A stretch of DNA of 64,000 bases from Utricularia gibba (taxonomy: Eukaryota; Streptophyta; Magnoliopsida; Lamiales; Lentibulariaceae): assembly GCA_002189035.1 (NCBI GenBank), contig NEEC01000014.1, forward strand, positions 1,366,501 to 1,430,500. The letters are read 5' to 3'. Made by a program: the position numbers and the translations under genes. The notes under the pieces are model-generated. The model made no database searches and was not told where the DNA came from. It saw only the letters and a list, made by a program, of their open reading frames with translations. The stretch's first letter is position 1. Each line of letters starts with the position of its first letter. Shown here piece after piece: positions 1-10,625 of the stretch.

Positions 1-1280
1 AAAAAGCATACCTGCCCTGTCCCTAATGCATCTATGGCATCTTGTATGCATGTCAAGATTCCTTCCCGTGCAACTCTCTGTATCTCACTTGGCTCTGGCT
101 GAAGAAACGGAGACGAAAACTGGTTGGATAAAGAATTGCAGCAAAGCATTCATGCGCAGCATGCCCTGTTAAGCTGACTACGCCATTACATTTACATGAG
201 CAACATATTCAATCTTCCAAGGCATAGCATGGAATCAAACAGGCGCTACTACAAAAAATCTTTCCATTCAGTAAACTGAAGGCTCCCTTGGTGTAACTCG
301 ACTCTAACAAAAAAATTATAAGTTACCTTCTCTTCTTGACTTTCCAGCCAGGATATGGTTCTTACGAGATCCTCACCAGCCCATCTTTTGGCTTTTGAAG
401 GATTAATAGCACTGAAAATGCCCTTATCCTGATAGGATTCATAGCGTACGGTCAAACCATCAACTTTATTTGGTTTCAACCATGGGGAAAAGAAAGAGGG
501 GGCAAGAAGAACCTTTATGGAGGGTGATCCTTTCTCTCCTTTCAAATGTTTAGTAGCTCTCGACGGCTTCGTATCTGACCATAAACACAGTTTGCAACTG
601 TAACAATTTTTAAACTTCAAAAGAAATAGCATGAAGAAGAACGTAGAGGAACTTTTCACTGCAATTAGTATTCACTTTGAGCATCGGATCCACGAGAAAG
701 TGATTGCCTCCTCCACGGTTTACCAGGATGCAGTAGGTATGGCTCAATGTCAACAAGCTTTTTTTGGGTGTAACACTCTAGTATCCACTCCTAAAGCAAA
801 ACAAATCAGTAGAAGGCTGTGAATTGAAGAGTGGGGTTGTCTTAGCAAAACATCACTAGCTCACACAGGAAAGAAAAGTGAACCTTGGACACAATGGTGC
901 CACCTTCACCTTCAACTTGCCTGAACTTGGGAGTGCTCCAAACGCGCATACTAAAAGAGTGCACTTTGCATTCCAATCAGGCTGATATTCAGACCCCATT
1001 TCCAACATCTTGGATCTCAAATCACCGCGCTCAGGATTCACAAATCCAGACAGCACAAACACTACCCCTTCCTGCATGCAAACAGATGCGTGATTCATCC
1101 TCAACATCAACAAAAAATTAAAAACCTGCAATAGAAAAGTGTTACCATGAGCCTTGAGAAACCTGCATTACTCAACCCAGAATCGGATGTTTCGCGGTCC
1201 TTTTTGGAATTTTCCGTGTCATCTTCTCGACAATTCATCCAAGAAGGCAGGTTCCTTTTCTTTGCGCTTGACCCTGACAT
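1..1280 (-). CDS. XRCC1: XRCC1, DNA single-strand-break repair scaffold (5' part; C-terminus off the left edge)
   Basis: Plant-type XRCC1, a BRCT scaffold in base-excision and single-strand-break repair in the nucleus. Visible exons on the minus strand are about 1280-1146 (ATG at 1280), 1071-884, 790-676, 574-327 and 98-12; the last ends at a GT donor and the gene leaves the window. Exon 2 carries the BRCT start (GVVFVLSGFVNPERG, YQPDWN, TLLVCAF). Exon 3 has KKLVDIEPYLLHPGKPWRR, typical of the end of the plant BRCT domain. Exons 4-5 carry the conserved KRWAGEDLVRTISWLESQEEK and EGILTCIQDAIDALG of the plant C-terminal region. Plant XRCC1 lacks the animal N-terminal Pol-beta-binding domain, and none is seen. 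Oddity: after CAF the frame slips by one base at 938-939, and STPKFRQVEGEGGTIVSK continues in another frame. Exon phases agree only if one base is missing there. Identity is secure; the broken frame is probably a sequence error. Confidence 0.88.
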
Positions 1281-1781
1281 AATCAACGAGCAAATTCTTC
1301 CCCACTTCAACTAAACCCACAACCAACCAAAAACCCTCCGCTTAAACACAATAACCCTTGAGATTAAAAACGAATTCGTATCGGCAGTGTGAATAATTTC
1401 AAGCCCACTTTAACCGGAAAAAGCGACAAGGAAAGTGGGGGCTTTCGTATGTATCCGTGATCGTCGAAGGACATGTCTAACGCAAACCTAACACGACACT
1501 ATACTCATGAAATCTGTCCGCTGTTATTAACATGACGATTTTCAGTGGAGTACCTCAAAGTTTGTATCTTTTGACTCAAATCAAAGGAATTTCTCAATTT
1601 CAGATGACTTGAACAACGCGGGTATGCATTGATGATGATGGTGGTGACACAGGGGTGATTTTGGAGGGGGAGAATCAAAATGAATTGATAAGAAAACGAA
1701 GGTGCATCAAGAAGATGGAACTGATATGTTTATTGTTCCCATGGTGGTCAAATAGTGACCAAACAATGACCTGCAAAAATG
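1281..1781. other. Spacer: XRCC1 upstream region and GT4 3' UTR
   Basis: XRCC1 starts at 1280 and the next minus-strand gene ends at 1782, so this 500-base stretch holds the XRCC1 promoter and 5' leader plus the 3' UTR of the glycosyltransferase. No coding sequence, repeat or RNA gene was recognised in it. Confidence 0.6.
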
Positions 1782-4127
1782 CTACTTTATTCTCATGGAC
1801 TTGTACAGAACCTCACCAAATTTCTGGTACATGTGTTTCTTCAGGTACATCTTCTTCACCTTTTCTCTGCCCCTTCTCCCCATTTCTTCCCCCACTGATG
1901 GATTCTCAAGCAGGTATTCAAGGTTTTCTGCAAGAATAGGAGCCCCCGCCCGCCCCACGGGGTGTAGGAGCCCCGTTACATTATGCTCAACTATTTCCAT
2001 TGTTCCCCAGCATTGGTTCCAAGTACCTGCGCCAATGACAATCAAACGAAGACGAAAGAAACAAATGAATCACGAAGAGCCAGGAATGCCTTGGAATGAT
2101 AGGGGGTGGGAATCATGGTTCAAGGTGTCATACAGGAAGTCCAAAAGCCATGGCTTCAATTGTAACTCGTCCAAAAGTTTCGCCAACACCCTGCACGGCA
2201 CAAAACTGCATCAGTACAGAAGATTCTGATGCGAAAAAAAAAAGACGCATCAAATGTAGTCCTTTTACCTGAGAGTTCATCACATAGACATCTGCAGCAG
2301 CATAGAGTGCAGCGACACGAGTAGTTGCTGGAGTCCACAGCACAGAACTTGACAGGTTTGAGTGATCAGACAAGTATGTGAGGAGCCGTTTCACATAATC
2401 TGCTTTGTTACTTTTTAATCCCACTGACCCAATGAGAATCTTCAGATTCTTTTGCTTATGTCTCCTGCTTTCCGGTAACAGTTTTGTAGAGCTTGCATCT
2501 GCTTTAGATTTCTCATTGTGTGATCCTGAATCTTTCTTTGGCGCAGGTTTAGAATGTTTTCTCTTCCTGGACAACGATGGACTTTTGGGAGAAGAACGAT
2601 CTTGAAGAAGGGCTCTTGAAAAGTAGTCATGTTCCAGCAATGATGCTTCATTGCTGTCAGAATAGTTTGTCTTCAGTGCTTCTAGCCCTTGATCAGCAAG
2701 CAAGCTGGCTGATTCTAGAAGCATAAACTGACCCTTTCCGGGAGTTATACTGCTCAAGGTGATGGCAAGCGTATCATTGTCATTGAGACCCATTCCTTGT
2801 CTCACAGCACTTCTCAGCGCTTGCCGCTTCTCCTGCATCTTCTCGACTGAAAATGATGGGGTATTCAACGAGCACTGGATTCCTGCTACGAAGGCTAATT
2901 CATCATTGACTGAAAGGGGTATGAGTGAAGGCTCAGAGTTCAGCTGGATCTTTTCTTCCTCACACCATTCCAGCCATTGCTTGGATTGTGACTCCGAGAG
3001 AAAAACCAACCTCTTTACTTTGTTAAGGAGGGGCTTTGATCGGTCAAAATACTCTCTTCTGTTTTCCATGATCCACCATATGATCTGCGTAGAACCAAGG
3101 ACAGTACGATCGAGGTATTGTTCTGAAACAAACAACAGAAAACCGTGTTGAAGATATCTTGAAGCCAACAAGTTGGTAAAAAAATGGATTATGTCTTACC
3201 AATCCATGATGAGCAGACGGCAGAACCTGCGATGATGAGATCAGCTTTCATTGCACTCCTGAAGCTTGAATTATTCTTGTCGCTAATGACTCTGATCTTT
3301 CTTCTCACAAGCTCAGACATCAAGCCTCCCTTACGGTTTAGAACTACAACCGAGACAGTAGCTCCACAGCTCAGAAACTCTGTAGCCAGTTCCATCATAG
3401 CAAGCGGAGCTCCAGTCATGGAGAGCTCGTGGAAGATAAGCACTATCTTTCTTGACCACACAAGACGAGCAAAAGCACCTTTCCGATCACAGGTGCCTGA
3501 ACGAGTCTCTGGACTCCACTCCAAAATCGTATCTTCCACAGACCCAAACGGACCTACAAGGAATTTGTATGTTGCATTGGTTTTAGGAATCTCCTCTTCC
3601 GGTATCTCTATCTCAACCGGAATCTCTTCTACTTGTGTTGTCTCCTTGACCTTACTCCGGCTCCTCCTACGAGACCCAGGCTTAACTGTTCTCTTCATTG
3701 GAGGTTTCTTCTTAGGCTTCGGAGGAACAACATCCATGTTCCTCGAGCTCCCATGAACCTTAACAACTGGTGGAGTACCGACATTAGCCATCAAATCTCT
3801 CCTGCTTTTCTTATCCTGTTCAAGATTCTTCTCACCTCCATAACCACCGCTGAAAAGGTCTTCCTTGTTATCTCCATGAGCCCATCTTGACTGAAAGTAA
3901 AATCCAGCATACGCCCACATTGTGATCAGAAGCAACCAAAGTACAACTCTGTTATTTCTAAAGCAGTACAAAATTGAAGCCCTGGGTTCATATCTTGAAG
4001 GTCGACCGGTGGTCGCTCGTCTCAACTGAGCAGCACCCCTAGGAGACAATTTTCGTGGCGATTGCGACGCTATTGGAACACTTCCAGGTCGCAATGGTGA
4101 AAGCCTGACTCCATTTCCTTCTTCCAT
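1782..4127 (-). CDS. Golgi-type membrane glycosyltransferase, GT4 (group 1) family, At3g15940/At1g52420-like
   Basis: Predicted type II membrane glycosyltransferase; the exact substrate of this plant group is not known to me. Four exons: 4127-3200, 3122-2269, 2190-2134 and 2026-1782, about 694 residues once one missing base is allowed for. The N-terminus is basic (residues 1-55) and followed by one membrane anchor (VVLWLLLITMWAYAGFYF, about 60-77) and the family-typical QSRWAHGD. A Lys/Pro/Arg-rich stem follows, then the first Rossmann domain (IVLIFHELSMTGAPLAMMELA), WWIMENRREYFDRSK, a charged insert, and the GT4 donor-binding end (GVGETFGRVTIEAMAFGLPV, EIVEHNVTGLLHPVGRAG). Oddity: at 2005-2008 the minus strand has four Gs where the conserved NAGGT motif needs five, so the frame breaks in the last exon. 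Total exon length (2084) also fits only with one base added. The product is certain at family level. Confidence 0.85.
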
Positions 4128-5793
4128 AGCACCAACTTGCTATCGAAATTTCAGTAGCATTTGAGAGAAAGGGGTCGACTTTGGCAGCAACACCCAGACA
4201 TTTTAAGAACCCAGAAGCTCCCCAAGCTTTATACCCGAATGCGATGAAGAAACAGCTGGAGCGAATCTCCTTTCCAGTCCGAGCTTCAGATCTAGACACC
4301 AGAAAAGCACAGCGCGCGCATTTACAACCTCCATCAGTCAAGGAAAACCAAGAACCGAAAGAAAAGCAAGAGACCAGTAACCGACAAAGCGCAATCCAAG
4401 AAACGACAGCTACTCAACTCCACTCACTCACCAGGATTCAGAGAATGAAGCCCCCAAAGAACCAATCGAAGCTTCTACAAACACCAGCTCCTCAGCTCAA
4501 GAAGTTCAAGTCTGCTGAATCTCACGCTTCCGTCACTTCCGGCGACGATTTCCACGATCTGGATCCTTAAGTTATGCACCATAATATACAAAAATCATTC
4601 TTAAAAAAATTATACATATTTATAGAAATAAAACCGAATATGAGTTGGGATCCACTGTCACCAGCACCACTGTATGAGCATGGGCCTGCATCCCAATCAA
4701 TACTTTCACTCACCAACTCACGACGTGGGGGGGGGGGGGGGGGCCCACTGCGTGTAGCGTTCTGTTTTCCACCCCAGACATCACACTTGAGAATTGACAT
4801 AAATGCCCACAAACCACGGGGGTAAAATCGTATATAATTAATTATTTCTAATACATATAGTTGGGTAAATGCATGCCATTTTTATTTCAAAAATTTATTA
4901 TTACTCTATCTGTTCTTCATAGCATTCAATACTATGATTATTTTATTTTATTTTATTTTTTATAAATGATAGAATGATTTTAAACAAATACCGTAAAAAA
5001 TGAAATTAAGTAAAATGATCACGTAAATCTTATATCAAACTTTTTTTAGTACAGTGAAAAGTCTTTGATAGTAACTTTCATGTTAGACATGCTTGGACTG
5101 AAGTAATTTGAGGATAAATAATCTTATGAAAAAGTAGGTAAAAACTGAAGAAACATAAAACGATTAGAATTTAAATAGACAATATTATATAAGTTTTGGA
5201 TTTTCAATATTATGCTAATTTTATTTTATTCTATCTTTGCACAATGTGACACTTTTTTAATATTTTTAATTTACGTATTCTAATTCAAGCGTTTCAAGAT
5301 GTAAAATACATTAGGTATTTAGAAACTAGATCTTATAATATATGATATAATTTATTAAATAATTATATTTAATAGATGAGCATGATGCTGATAATAATTT
5401 TTTTTATAGCATGAGACATTATCAAGGGAGAGAATAATAATTATTATAAATTATTTTTCATATTATTAAAAATGCATTGATTCCTATTTAGGGTGAGAAA
5501 TTATAGTATTATTGTACATTATGAAAAATACTTGACACAATTGTCAATTTTCATAATAAAAATACTATATTTTATCATTTATCCTATAATTTAGTTATCT
5601 GAATTTTAAAATAAGATATTATTGTGAACTTGTAATTAGATTCAATTAAATTTAAATTTACACTTTTTTATTTTGATTTTTATAAAAAAATTAAAAACTT
5701 TGAAATTATAAATATTATATTATACGATAAATTAAGCTATATTTAAATTTATTATAAAAATTTCACTTTAAACAACTATATTTTGCCAGCCTA
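4128..5793. other. Spacer: GT4 promoter/5' UTR, G17 run, then AT-rich sequence
   Basis: The first about 450 bases upstream of the GT4 start are mixed composition and probably hold its 5' UTR, possibly with an intron, plus the promoter. A 129-codon plus-strand ORF at 4181-4570 has low-complexity content and no family match. From about 4830 to 5780 the sequence is very AT-rich, with runs such as (TTTTA)n near 4942-4960. No gene or recognisable transposon was found. Confidence 0.6.
4727..4743 (+). repeat. Homopolymer run of 17 G
   Basis: An uninterrupted run of 17 G followed by CCC lies in the upstream region of the GT4 gene. Such runs are length-unstable and error-prone in sequencing, and can form G-quadruplexes. 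Confidence 0.9.
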
Positions 5794-6207
5794 TCAACTT
5801 CCATGGTCTTCTTCCACCGCGCATCGGCCGCTCTCGCAGACACCATTCACGCAAGCCTCCAAATAGACGGGATCTGCGAAGAAAAGACTCCACTTAGAGA
5901 TGCGTCTTCTCCTGGGCAGGCAAGAAAAGGAAGAGGGAATGAAGATACCGTGGAGCCGGCGTCGGCATTGGAGCGCGGCGCAAGTCCAGTCGCACCCGCC
6001 GCGCACGGCGCCAAGGTCGCGACCGGCCGGCGGGTTCTTGCAGTAGCTGACGCATGCCACCTGGCACCAGAGTTGAGTTGGGTTGGTGACGCACTGTCGA
6101 ACGCATCCCCAGTAACACGGCAAGAACGAACCCGGCGCAGGGTGGTCGCCGTGCACGCCCACGATCAAGCTCACGACCATCAAAACCTTCAAGATTGGCA
6201 GCTCCAT
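5794..6207 (-). CDS. Small secreted cysteine-rich peptide, thionin-like pattern
   Basis: A 112-residue protein in two exons, 6207-5949 and 5873-5794, with a 75-base GT-AG intron that lacks stops and is a multiple of three. Residues 1-20 form a signal peptide (hydrophobic LKVLMVVSLIVGVHG). The mature part has 12 cysteines spaced C-x3-C-x3-C-x8-C-x3-C-x3-C-x15-C-x3-C-x4-C-x12-C-x4-C-x4-C. The repeated CxxxC spacing recalls plant thionin-like and other small defence or signalling peptides, but I do not recognise a specific family. The start was chosen because it opens the signal peptide and lies about 55 bases below a minus-strand TATA box (6260-6268). Six disulfides in the apoplast are inferred. 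Function is unknown; antimicrobial or reproductive signalling roles are only analogies. Confidence 0.65.
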   Translation of the reverse strand: MELPILKVLMVVSLIVGVHGDHPAPGSFLPCYWGCVRQCVTNPTQLWCQVACVSYCKNPPAGRDLGAVRGGCDWTCAALQCRRRLHGIFIPSSFSCLPRRRRISKWSLFFADPVYLEACVNGVCESGRCAVEEDHGS

Positions 6208-6257
6208 CGCCACTGCAAAACGCGGGGAAGATTGAATGATGCTTGGTGGTATTCCGT

Positions 6258-6269
6258 GCATATATATAG
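6258..6269 (-). promoter_or_regulatory. TATA box of the cysteine-rich peptide gene
   Basis: The minus strand reads CCTATATATATGC about 55 bases upstream of the ATG at 6207, giving a transcription start near 6235 at the usual spacing. Confidence 0.55.
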
Positions 6270-6827
6270 GCAAAGAAGAGAGGAGCTGATGCTGGATTGA
6301 AAGAATTCCGACACCAATTCTTCCGTTGCCTTTTGTTGCTTTTGTAATAATGCAATCCCATTTCGAAAGAACAAGAAGGCGTTGACTGAAAGGAAGCTGG
6401 AATTCAAAATTAACATTATATTTAATTTTCAATATATTTTACAGTATTATATCTATGAAATTGTATTAATTAAAAATATTATTTTAATACTAAGCTTAAA
6501 AAATCAATTTTATCCTATTTCAAAATCCAAAGTTCATAATTTATTCAATTTTGTGTCAAATATAAAAGATAAAAAGTAGAAAATTAAATTTTATTTCTAA
6601 TATAGATTTCAGATAACAAAAATAGAAGAATGCACATTCAAATTAAGTTTAAATAACAAATATTTTATATAAAAAAACCACCAAACACCAAAAAACTTTG
6701 TAATATTGTTCATGCTGTAAGCCCGTGACTGAAATGAACAGTGGTGGTCACAAACTAGTGGAACCGAGACACGAGTACACGAAGTCCAAAAGAACAACAA
6801 ACACTGCAACTGTTACAGCTGTGGTTT
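6270..6827. other. Spacer: promoter of the peptide gene and NUP50 3' UTR
   Basis: AT-rich sequence between two minus-strand genes. The part next to 6827 is expected to be the NUP50 3' UTR. No other gene is visible. Confidence 0.5.
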
Positions 6828-8132
6828 TCATTCTACTGCTGTCTTGGGGGAGTTTTCAGGTGTTTTAGGGGCAACAGATACCTCGGATTTATACTTTGTG
6901 ACAGCAGCTTCGAAGTTCTGGACAATGGATGCGTTCTTGAACTTCAATGCATATGTGGAAAGGCCATCTTTGCCTTCATTGACACTGTTGACACATGCAA
7001 AAGTGATGCCTCTCTTGTCCATACTTGTCAGCTTCATGTCTGGGAAAAGGCTGGCATTCAGAATTAATCGGAGGTTTCCTTTGGTCCGCATGAGGAGTCG
7101 AGCTTTTGGTGTTGCTTCTGTGCTGAGGTTGAGTTTGAGCTCTCCTTTCCCTCGTTCTTTCCAGGATCCATCGAGGAATTCATATAGCGCAGAGTCAGCA
7201 GAGAAGATGGTTTCCTCATTCTCTTCTCCTGTTTCCACTGGAATCTCTTGCAGCGGAGTGACTTTGCTAGATTCACTCATAGATGCTGCATTTTGTACAG
7301 TCTCGAAAATGGAGGCATCTCCATTCTTGGAAGCGCCAAAACTGAAGGAAGCAGATGCCCCGTTACTAGGAATTGATCCAAATGAAAATGAAGTGGCAGA
7401 AAATCCTGTTCCTGAAAGTCCAGAGAAGGCATTCTGGCGGCTCGATAAATTCCCAAATGAACTCAAACTGGAATTTTCTTCACTCCTTTCCGCAGCTAAC
7501 CGATCCTGCTCACTTCCACCATCTTTCTTCACATCATCCTCATCTGCCTTGGTCTTATCCTCATTGAAATCCGCAACCTTTGATTTTCCAACTCCATCCT
7601 CAGGCTCCCCGTCTTCTGAGACCTGACTCACATTGTTCAAATTTTCTTGCTCATTCTGGCCGGCAGTTTCATCCTTCTGAGGGCTTAAACCAGCTTCCAC
7701 GCTATCCTCGGTTCCAGAGGGCTTAGCATTAGCATTGTTTTCTTTGATTTCAGTTTTCTCAGTAACTGCAACTGAAGCAGGTTTTGGAATCTCAGTGTGA
7801 GAGCTATCTCCAATTTCCTTATTTTCCCCATTGGCAATTTCTTCTGCTGTAACTACCTGAGGCGTAATTGAAGGAGCAGGAACCAAGCGAACTGCAGAGA
7901 AAGGATTGGAAGCATCAGAGGTGTTTGGTGCAGCTGGAAGTGATGATGTTGGTTGGCGACGGACTTTAACAATTCTTCGTGTGGCCAGAACCTCATCACT
8001 TGCTCTTTTGAATGTTCCAGAGACTTGTTCAGATGACTCATCATCATCATCAAGACCAGGGTTGTCACGACTCAGTTGCACCCCAGCAGCTCTCTTTTTT
8101 GAATGCTGGACTTCGTTTTCTGAATCCCCCAT
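6828..8132 (-). CDS. NUP50: Nuclear pore protein NUP50 with RanBP1-type Ran-binding domain
   Basis: A 434-residue nucleoporin of the nuclear basket that helps importin-driven transport by binding Ran-GTP and importin alpha. The coding region is one uninterrupted exon. The N-terminus (KKRAAGVQLSRDNPG, NPFSAVRLVPAP) is typical of plant NUP50a/b. The middle is acidic, with FG-like sites (FSGLSGTGFSATSFSFGS, FSFGAS). Residues of about 300-425 form the RanBP1 domain (ALYEFLDGSWKERGKGELKL, RLLMRTKGNLRLILNASLFP, YALKFKN). The start is the first Met, just after a 3' splice site. The 5' UTR intron runs about 8705-8139, with an upstream non-coding exon. In Arabidopsis the NUP50a gene lies close to a homologue of the GT4 gene found here just downstream, which supports orthology. 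Confidence 0.92.
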   Translation of the reverse strand: MGDSENEVQHSKKRAAGVQLSRDNPGLDDDDESSEQVSGTFKRASDEVLATRRIVKVRRQPTSSLPAAPNTSDASNPFSAVRLVPAPSITPQVVTAEEIANGENKEIGDSSHTEIPKPASVAVTEKTEIKENNANAKPSGTEDSVEAGLSPQKDETAGQNEQENLNNVSQVSEDGEPEDGVGKSKVADFNEDKTKADEDDVKKDGGSEQDRLAAERSEENSSLSSFGNLSSRQNAFSGLSGTGFSATSFSFGSIPSNGASASFSFGASKNGDASIFETVQNAASMSESSKVTPLQEIPVETGEENEETIFSADSALYEFLDGSWKERGKGELKLNLSTEATPKARLLMRTKGNLRLILNASLFPDMKLTSMDKRGITFACVNSVNEGKDGLSTYALKFKNASIVQNFEAAVTKYKSEVSVAPKTPENSPKTAVE

Positions 8133-9509
8133 TACAGACTGAGATATTAAAATAACTTAAATTTTTCCTTGACCCCGACCTCACAAAGGAATATCTGCAA
8201 GGATACTAAAAATGACTTTACAGAGCAAAACCCATCTTCCACATAAGTCTCGAAATCCAACCTATCCAAAAGAGTCAGTTGCTTTCTCAGAATAAAAAAA
8301 AAAAGGTCCTAATCATTAGAAATTGAACTAAACTCGACTAAGGAAGATACACCTACGAACACCAATATAACAGTCATTCACTTGTTTCATTCCTCGAAAA
8401 GGATGCATTTCAACCACAGATTGCGGTTATACTAGTGCCAGAGGACCACAATCCCACCGGGCAACCTCGAAGCATGCCCCGGAGAATTTAAAACGAATAT
8501 TTTCTACAAAATAAACCGAAGAAGTGGGGGTTCTCATAGCAAAACAAAAATACAAAACTACAGCTGCATATGCAATTCGACAAAAACTAAAAAAAAAAAA
8601 AAAACAAAACAAAACAATTTTGAGCCTCACAATTGTAAAATTGATGACAAAGAAGGACCTAGATAACGACGCCTAAAACTGAAATCCGTCATACTAATGG
8701 TTTACCTGGATAAATTAGCCCCTAGCTCCACTGAAACCCTAGACGCCGGAGGTCCGGCACGGAAGCAGAGAAGAGACGAGAGAAATTTACGCTTCGACGT
8801 TCGAAGTGAAGCCACTGCCACAGCGCCTGTTGTTTCGAATTATATACATTGTTTCCTAAAATAAACAAAACTATTGGGCTTGTTCTTGGGCCTGGTCCTG
8901 GGCCTCAACGACTAAAATATTACAAATAACCACATGGCAAGAAATGCATTAGATAGGCCCAAGAGAGTCGTGGTTCAGTGCATCGTCACAAGGACTCCGG
9001 ATTGTCTCAAGATTTCACGTGTAAAAGCTTTGGAATTCCGGTGAGGTTCCTTTCTTTAAACCTATAATTGCATGATTTCAAGCGGACGTTGTTTAAAAAC
9101 TTCTTTTATGGCGTAATTGCAGTTTCAAAGCATTCTTGAGCGTATTCAGGGTTCGATTTGTTTGGTTTTTTGTAATCTTTCTTGAATTTGGGACTTGGGA
9201 GCTGTAACAAGTAGATTTTGGATTGAGGAGTTGCAAACCTTTGGCTACATGGATTGTATTTCGTACCTTTTTTCTGAACATCAGTTGATTTGGTTTTTTG
9301 TCCTTAGCTTATATCTTAGAGAAAGCTTAGGTCTTAAAAAATTGTGTTAATTTACTTGAAATGTTTAAAGTTCCAGTCTTTGGTGGTGTGATGGAGTAAC
9401 CTTATGTGGATATCACCGTACGAATGCAGGAAGCGTCGGCTGGATTTGGGCGTGGAGATTTGCTTGAAAGTTAATTAAAGAATAGCCTTTCGTTTCCTGT
9501 GTTTTGAGC
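8133..9509. other. NUP50 5' UTR intron and shared promoter region with the trihelix gene
   Basis: Contains the NUP50 5' UTR intron (donor near 8705, acceptor near 8139) and its non-coding first exon up to about 8840. It then holds a divergent promoter region with several GGGCC/GGCCCA elements around 8877-8965, common in plant housekeeping promoters. On the plus strand a 5' UTR exon appears to end near 9042 (GTGAGG donor), with an acceptor near 9430 before the trihelix start. A poly-A tract with AAAAC repeats lies near 8588-8616. Confidence 0.55.
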
Positions 9510-10625
9510 ATGGTTGATGATATGGATGACAAGGCGTACCCTTCAAACTCATATGGCCTGACCTATCAAAAGCTTTCTGGTGAAAACTTTAGCCATCCTC
9601 AAAACGTTGCAAATCGATTTGTTAGTGATGATGATGAGGAGAATGAGGATGACATGGAAGAGGATGAGGGTGGAGGTAATGATGATGAAGAGGATGAGGA
9701 GGAGGAAGAGGAGGATGAGGATGAGGATGAGGATGATGGTAGCAGTGGTGTTCAAAGGATTGGTAAAGATGGCTACAAGCTTAGGAACTATAATGATGGT
9801 GCTGATGCTGATGATGATTTTGGTGATATGCAAAAACATCCCAAGAAAAGAAAGCTCAAAACGCTATTGTCCAACTATGTGTTCGCCCCTCGAGCACCAG
9901 CTTCATCTTCATTTCAAAAGCCTGCTCATGGTGGAAGAGATCCTTCTTCGGATTGGACCGAACATGAAACTTCCATATTACTTAATACCTGGGGTGATAG
10001 GTATCTAAAACTAGGGAGGAAAAGTCTCCATTCTGAAGAGTGGCAGGAAGTTGCTGAAAAGGTGTCCCAAGAATCCAAGATTGAAAGAACAGACGCACAG
10101 TGCCGCAGCCGCCTTGATACTTTGAAAAAGAAGTATAAAAAGGAGAAGATGAAGTCTTGCAGTAAATGGGAGTATTTCTCTCAAATGGATGATCTATTGT
10201 CTGCCCCCTCCCAACAGCAACCATCCCTCCCCTGCGGTGTAGATGCAGGAGAATTCATTTTCATGAACCCAAAAGTTTATCTCGACCGAGCAAACGGCCT
10301 AGATGAGATGCGTGACAGTCCTGAAAACTCAGAGTCAGAGGAAGACGAGGACATGGAAGACCTTTCACCAAGGAAAGCAGCCTCTCTTAAAATACTTGCT
10401 GACTCAATTCACAAATTCAATGAGGTGTACCAGAAGGTTGAGAACAGCAAAAGGCAGCAAATTCTGGAACTTGAGAAAATGAGGATGAACTTCCATAGAG
10501 AGTTGGAGCTGCAAAAGAAGCAGATTCTTGAAAGGGCGCATGCTGAAATACAAAAGATCAGAGGAGAAGAGTCTGATGATGATCATGATGATGATGAAGC
10601 TTCTGGAGACAATGACAGTGGCTAA
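9510..10625 (+). CDS. Trihelix (GT-factor, SIP1 clade) transcription regulator
   Basis: A single-exon gene of about 371 residues. The ATG at 9510 is preferred: upstream in-frame codons are not ATG. Residues of about 30-75 are a long Asp/Glu run with an embedded Gly-rich patch. This is followed by a basic nuclear signal (KHPKKRKLK) and, at about 150-225, the Myb/SANT-like trihelix DNA-binding domain with its spaced tryptophans (SDWTEHETSILLNTWGDRYL, W in SEEWQEVAEKV, CRSRLDTLKKKYKKEK, SKWEYFSQMD). The C-terminus has a coiled coil (residues of about 310-355, LEKMRMNFHRELELQKKQI) and an acidic tail. It resembles Arabidopsis At3g11100/At3g58630 proteins; some relatives bind chromatin regulators in hormone responses. 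DNA binding in the nucleus is inferred from the family. Confidence 0.85.
   Translation: MVDDMDDKAYPSNSYGLTYQKLSGENFSHPQNVANRFVSDDDEENEDDMEEDEGGGNDDEEDEEEEEEDEDEDEDDGSSGVQRIGKDGYKLRNYNDGADADDDFGDMQKHPKKRKLKTLLSNYVFAPRAPASSSFQKPAHGGRDPSSDWTEHETSILLNTWGDRYLKLGRKSLHSEEWQEVAEKVSQESKIERTDAQCRSRLDTLKKKYKKEKMKSCSKWEYFSQMDDLLSAPSQQQPSLPCGVDAGEFIFMNPKVYLDRANGLDEMRDSPENSESEEDEDMEDLSPRKAASLKILADSIHKFNEVYQKVENSKRQQILELEKMRMNFHRELELQKKQILERAHAEIQKIRGEESDDDHDDDEASGDNDSG

Noticed and set aside
3184-3756. A 190-codon plus-strand ORF inside the GT4 exon
   Set aside because: Shadow of the conserved minus-strand GT4 sequence.
4181-4570. A 129-codon plus-strand ORF upstream of the GT4 gene
   Set aside because: Low-complexity, Lys/Gln/Thr-rich translation with no family resemblance; it lies where the GT4 5' UTR and promoter should be.
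6844-7626. A 260-codon ORF antisense to NUP50
   Set aside because: Its reverse complement is a conserved Ran-binding and FG-containing protein; this is a shadow frame.
9600-9840. Methionine-rich +/- ORFs over the GAT/GAG repeat of the trihelix gene
   Set aside because: Alternative readings of the codon repeat that encodes the acidic stretch; no independent evidence.
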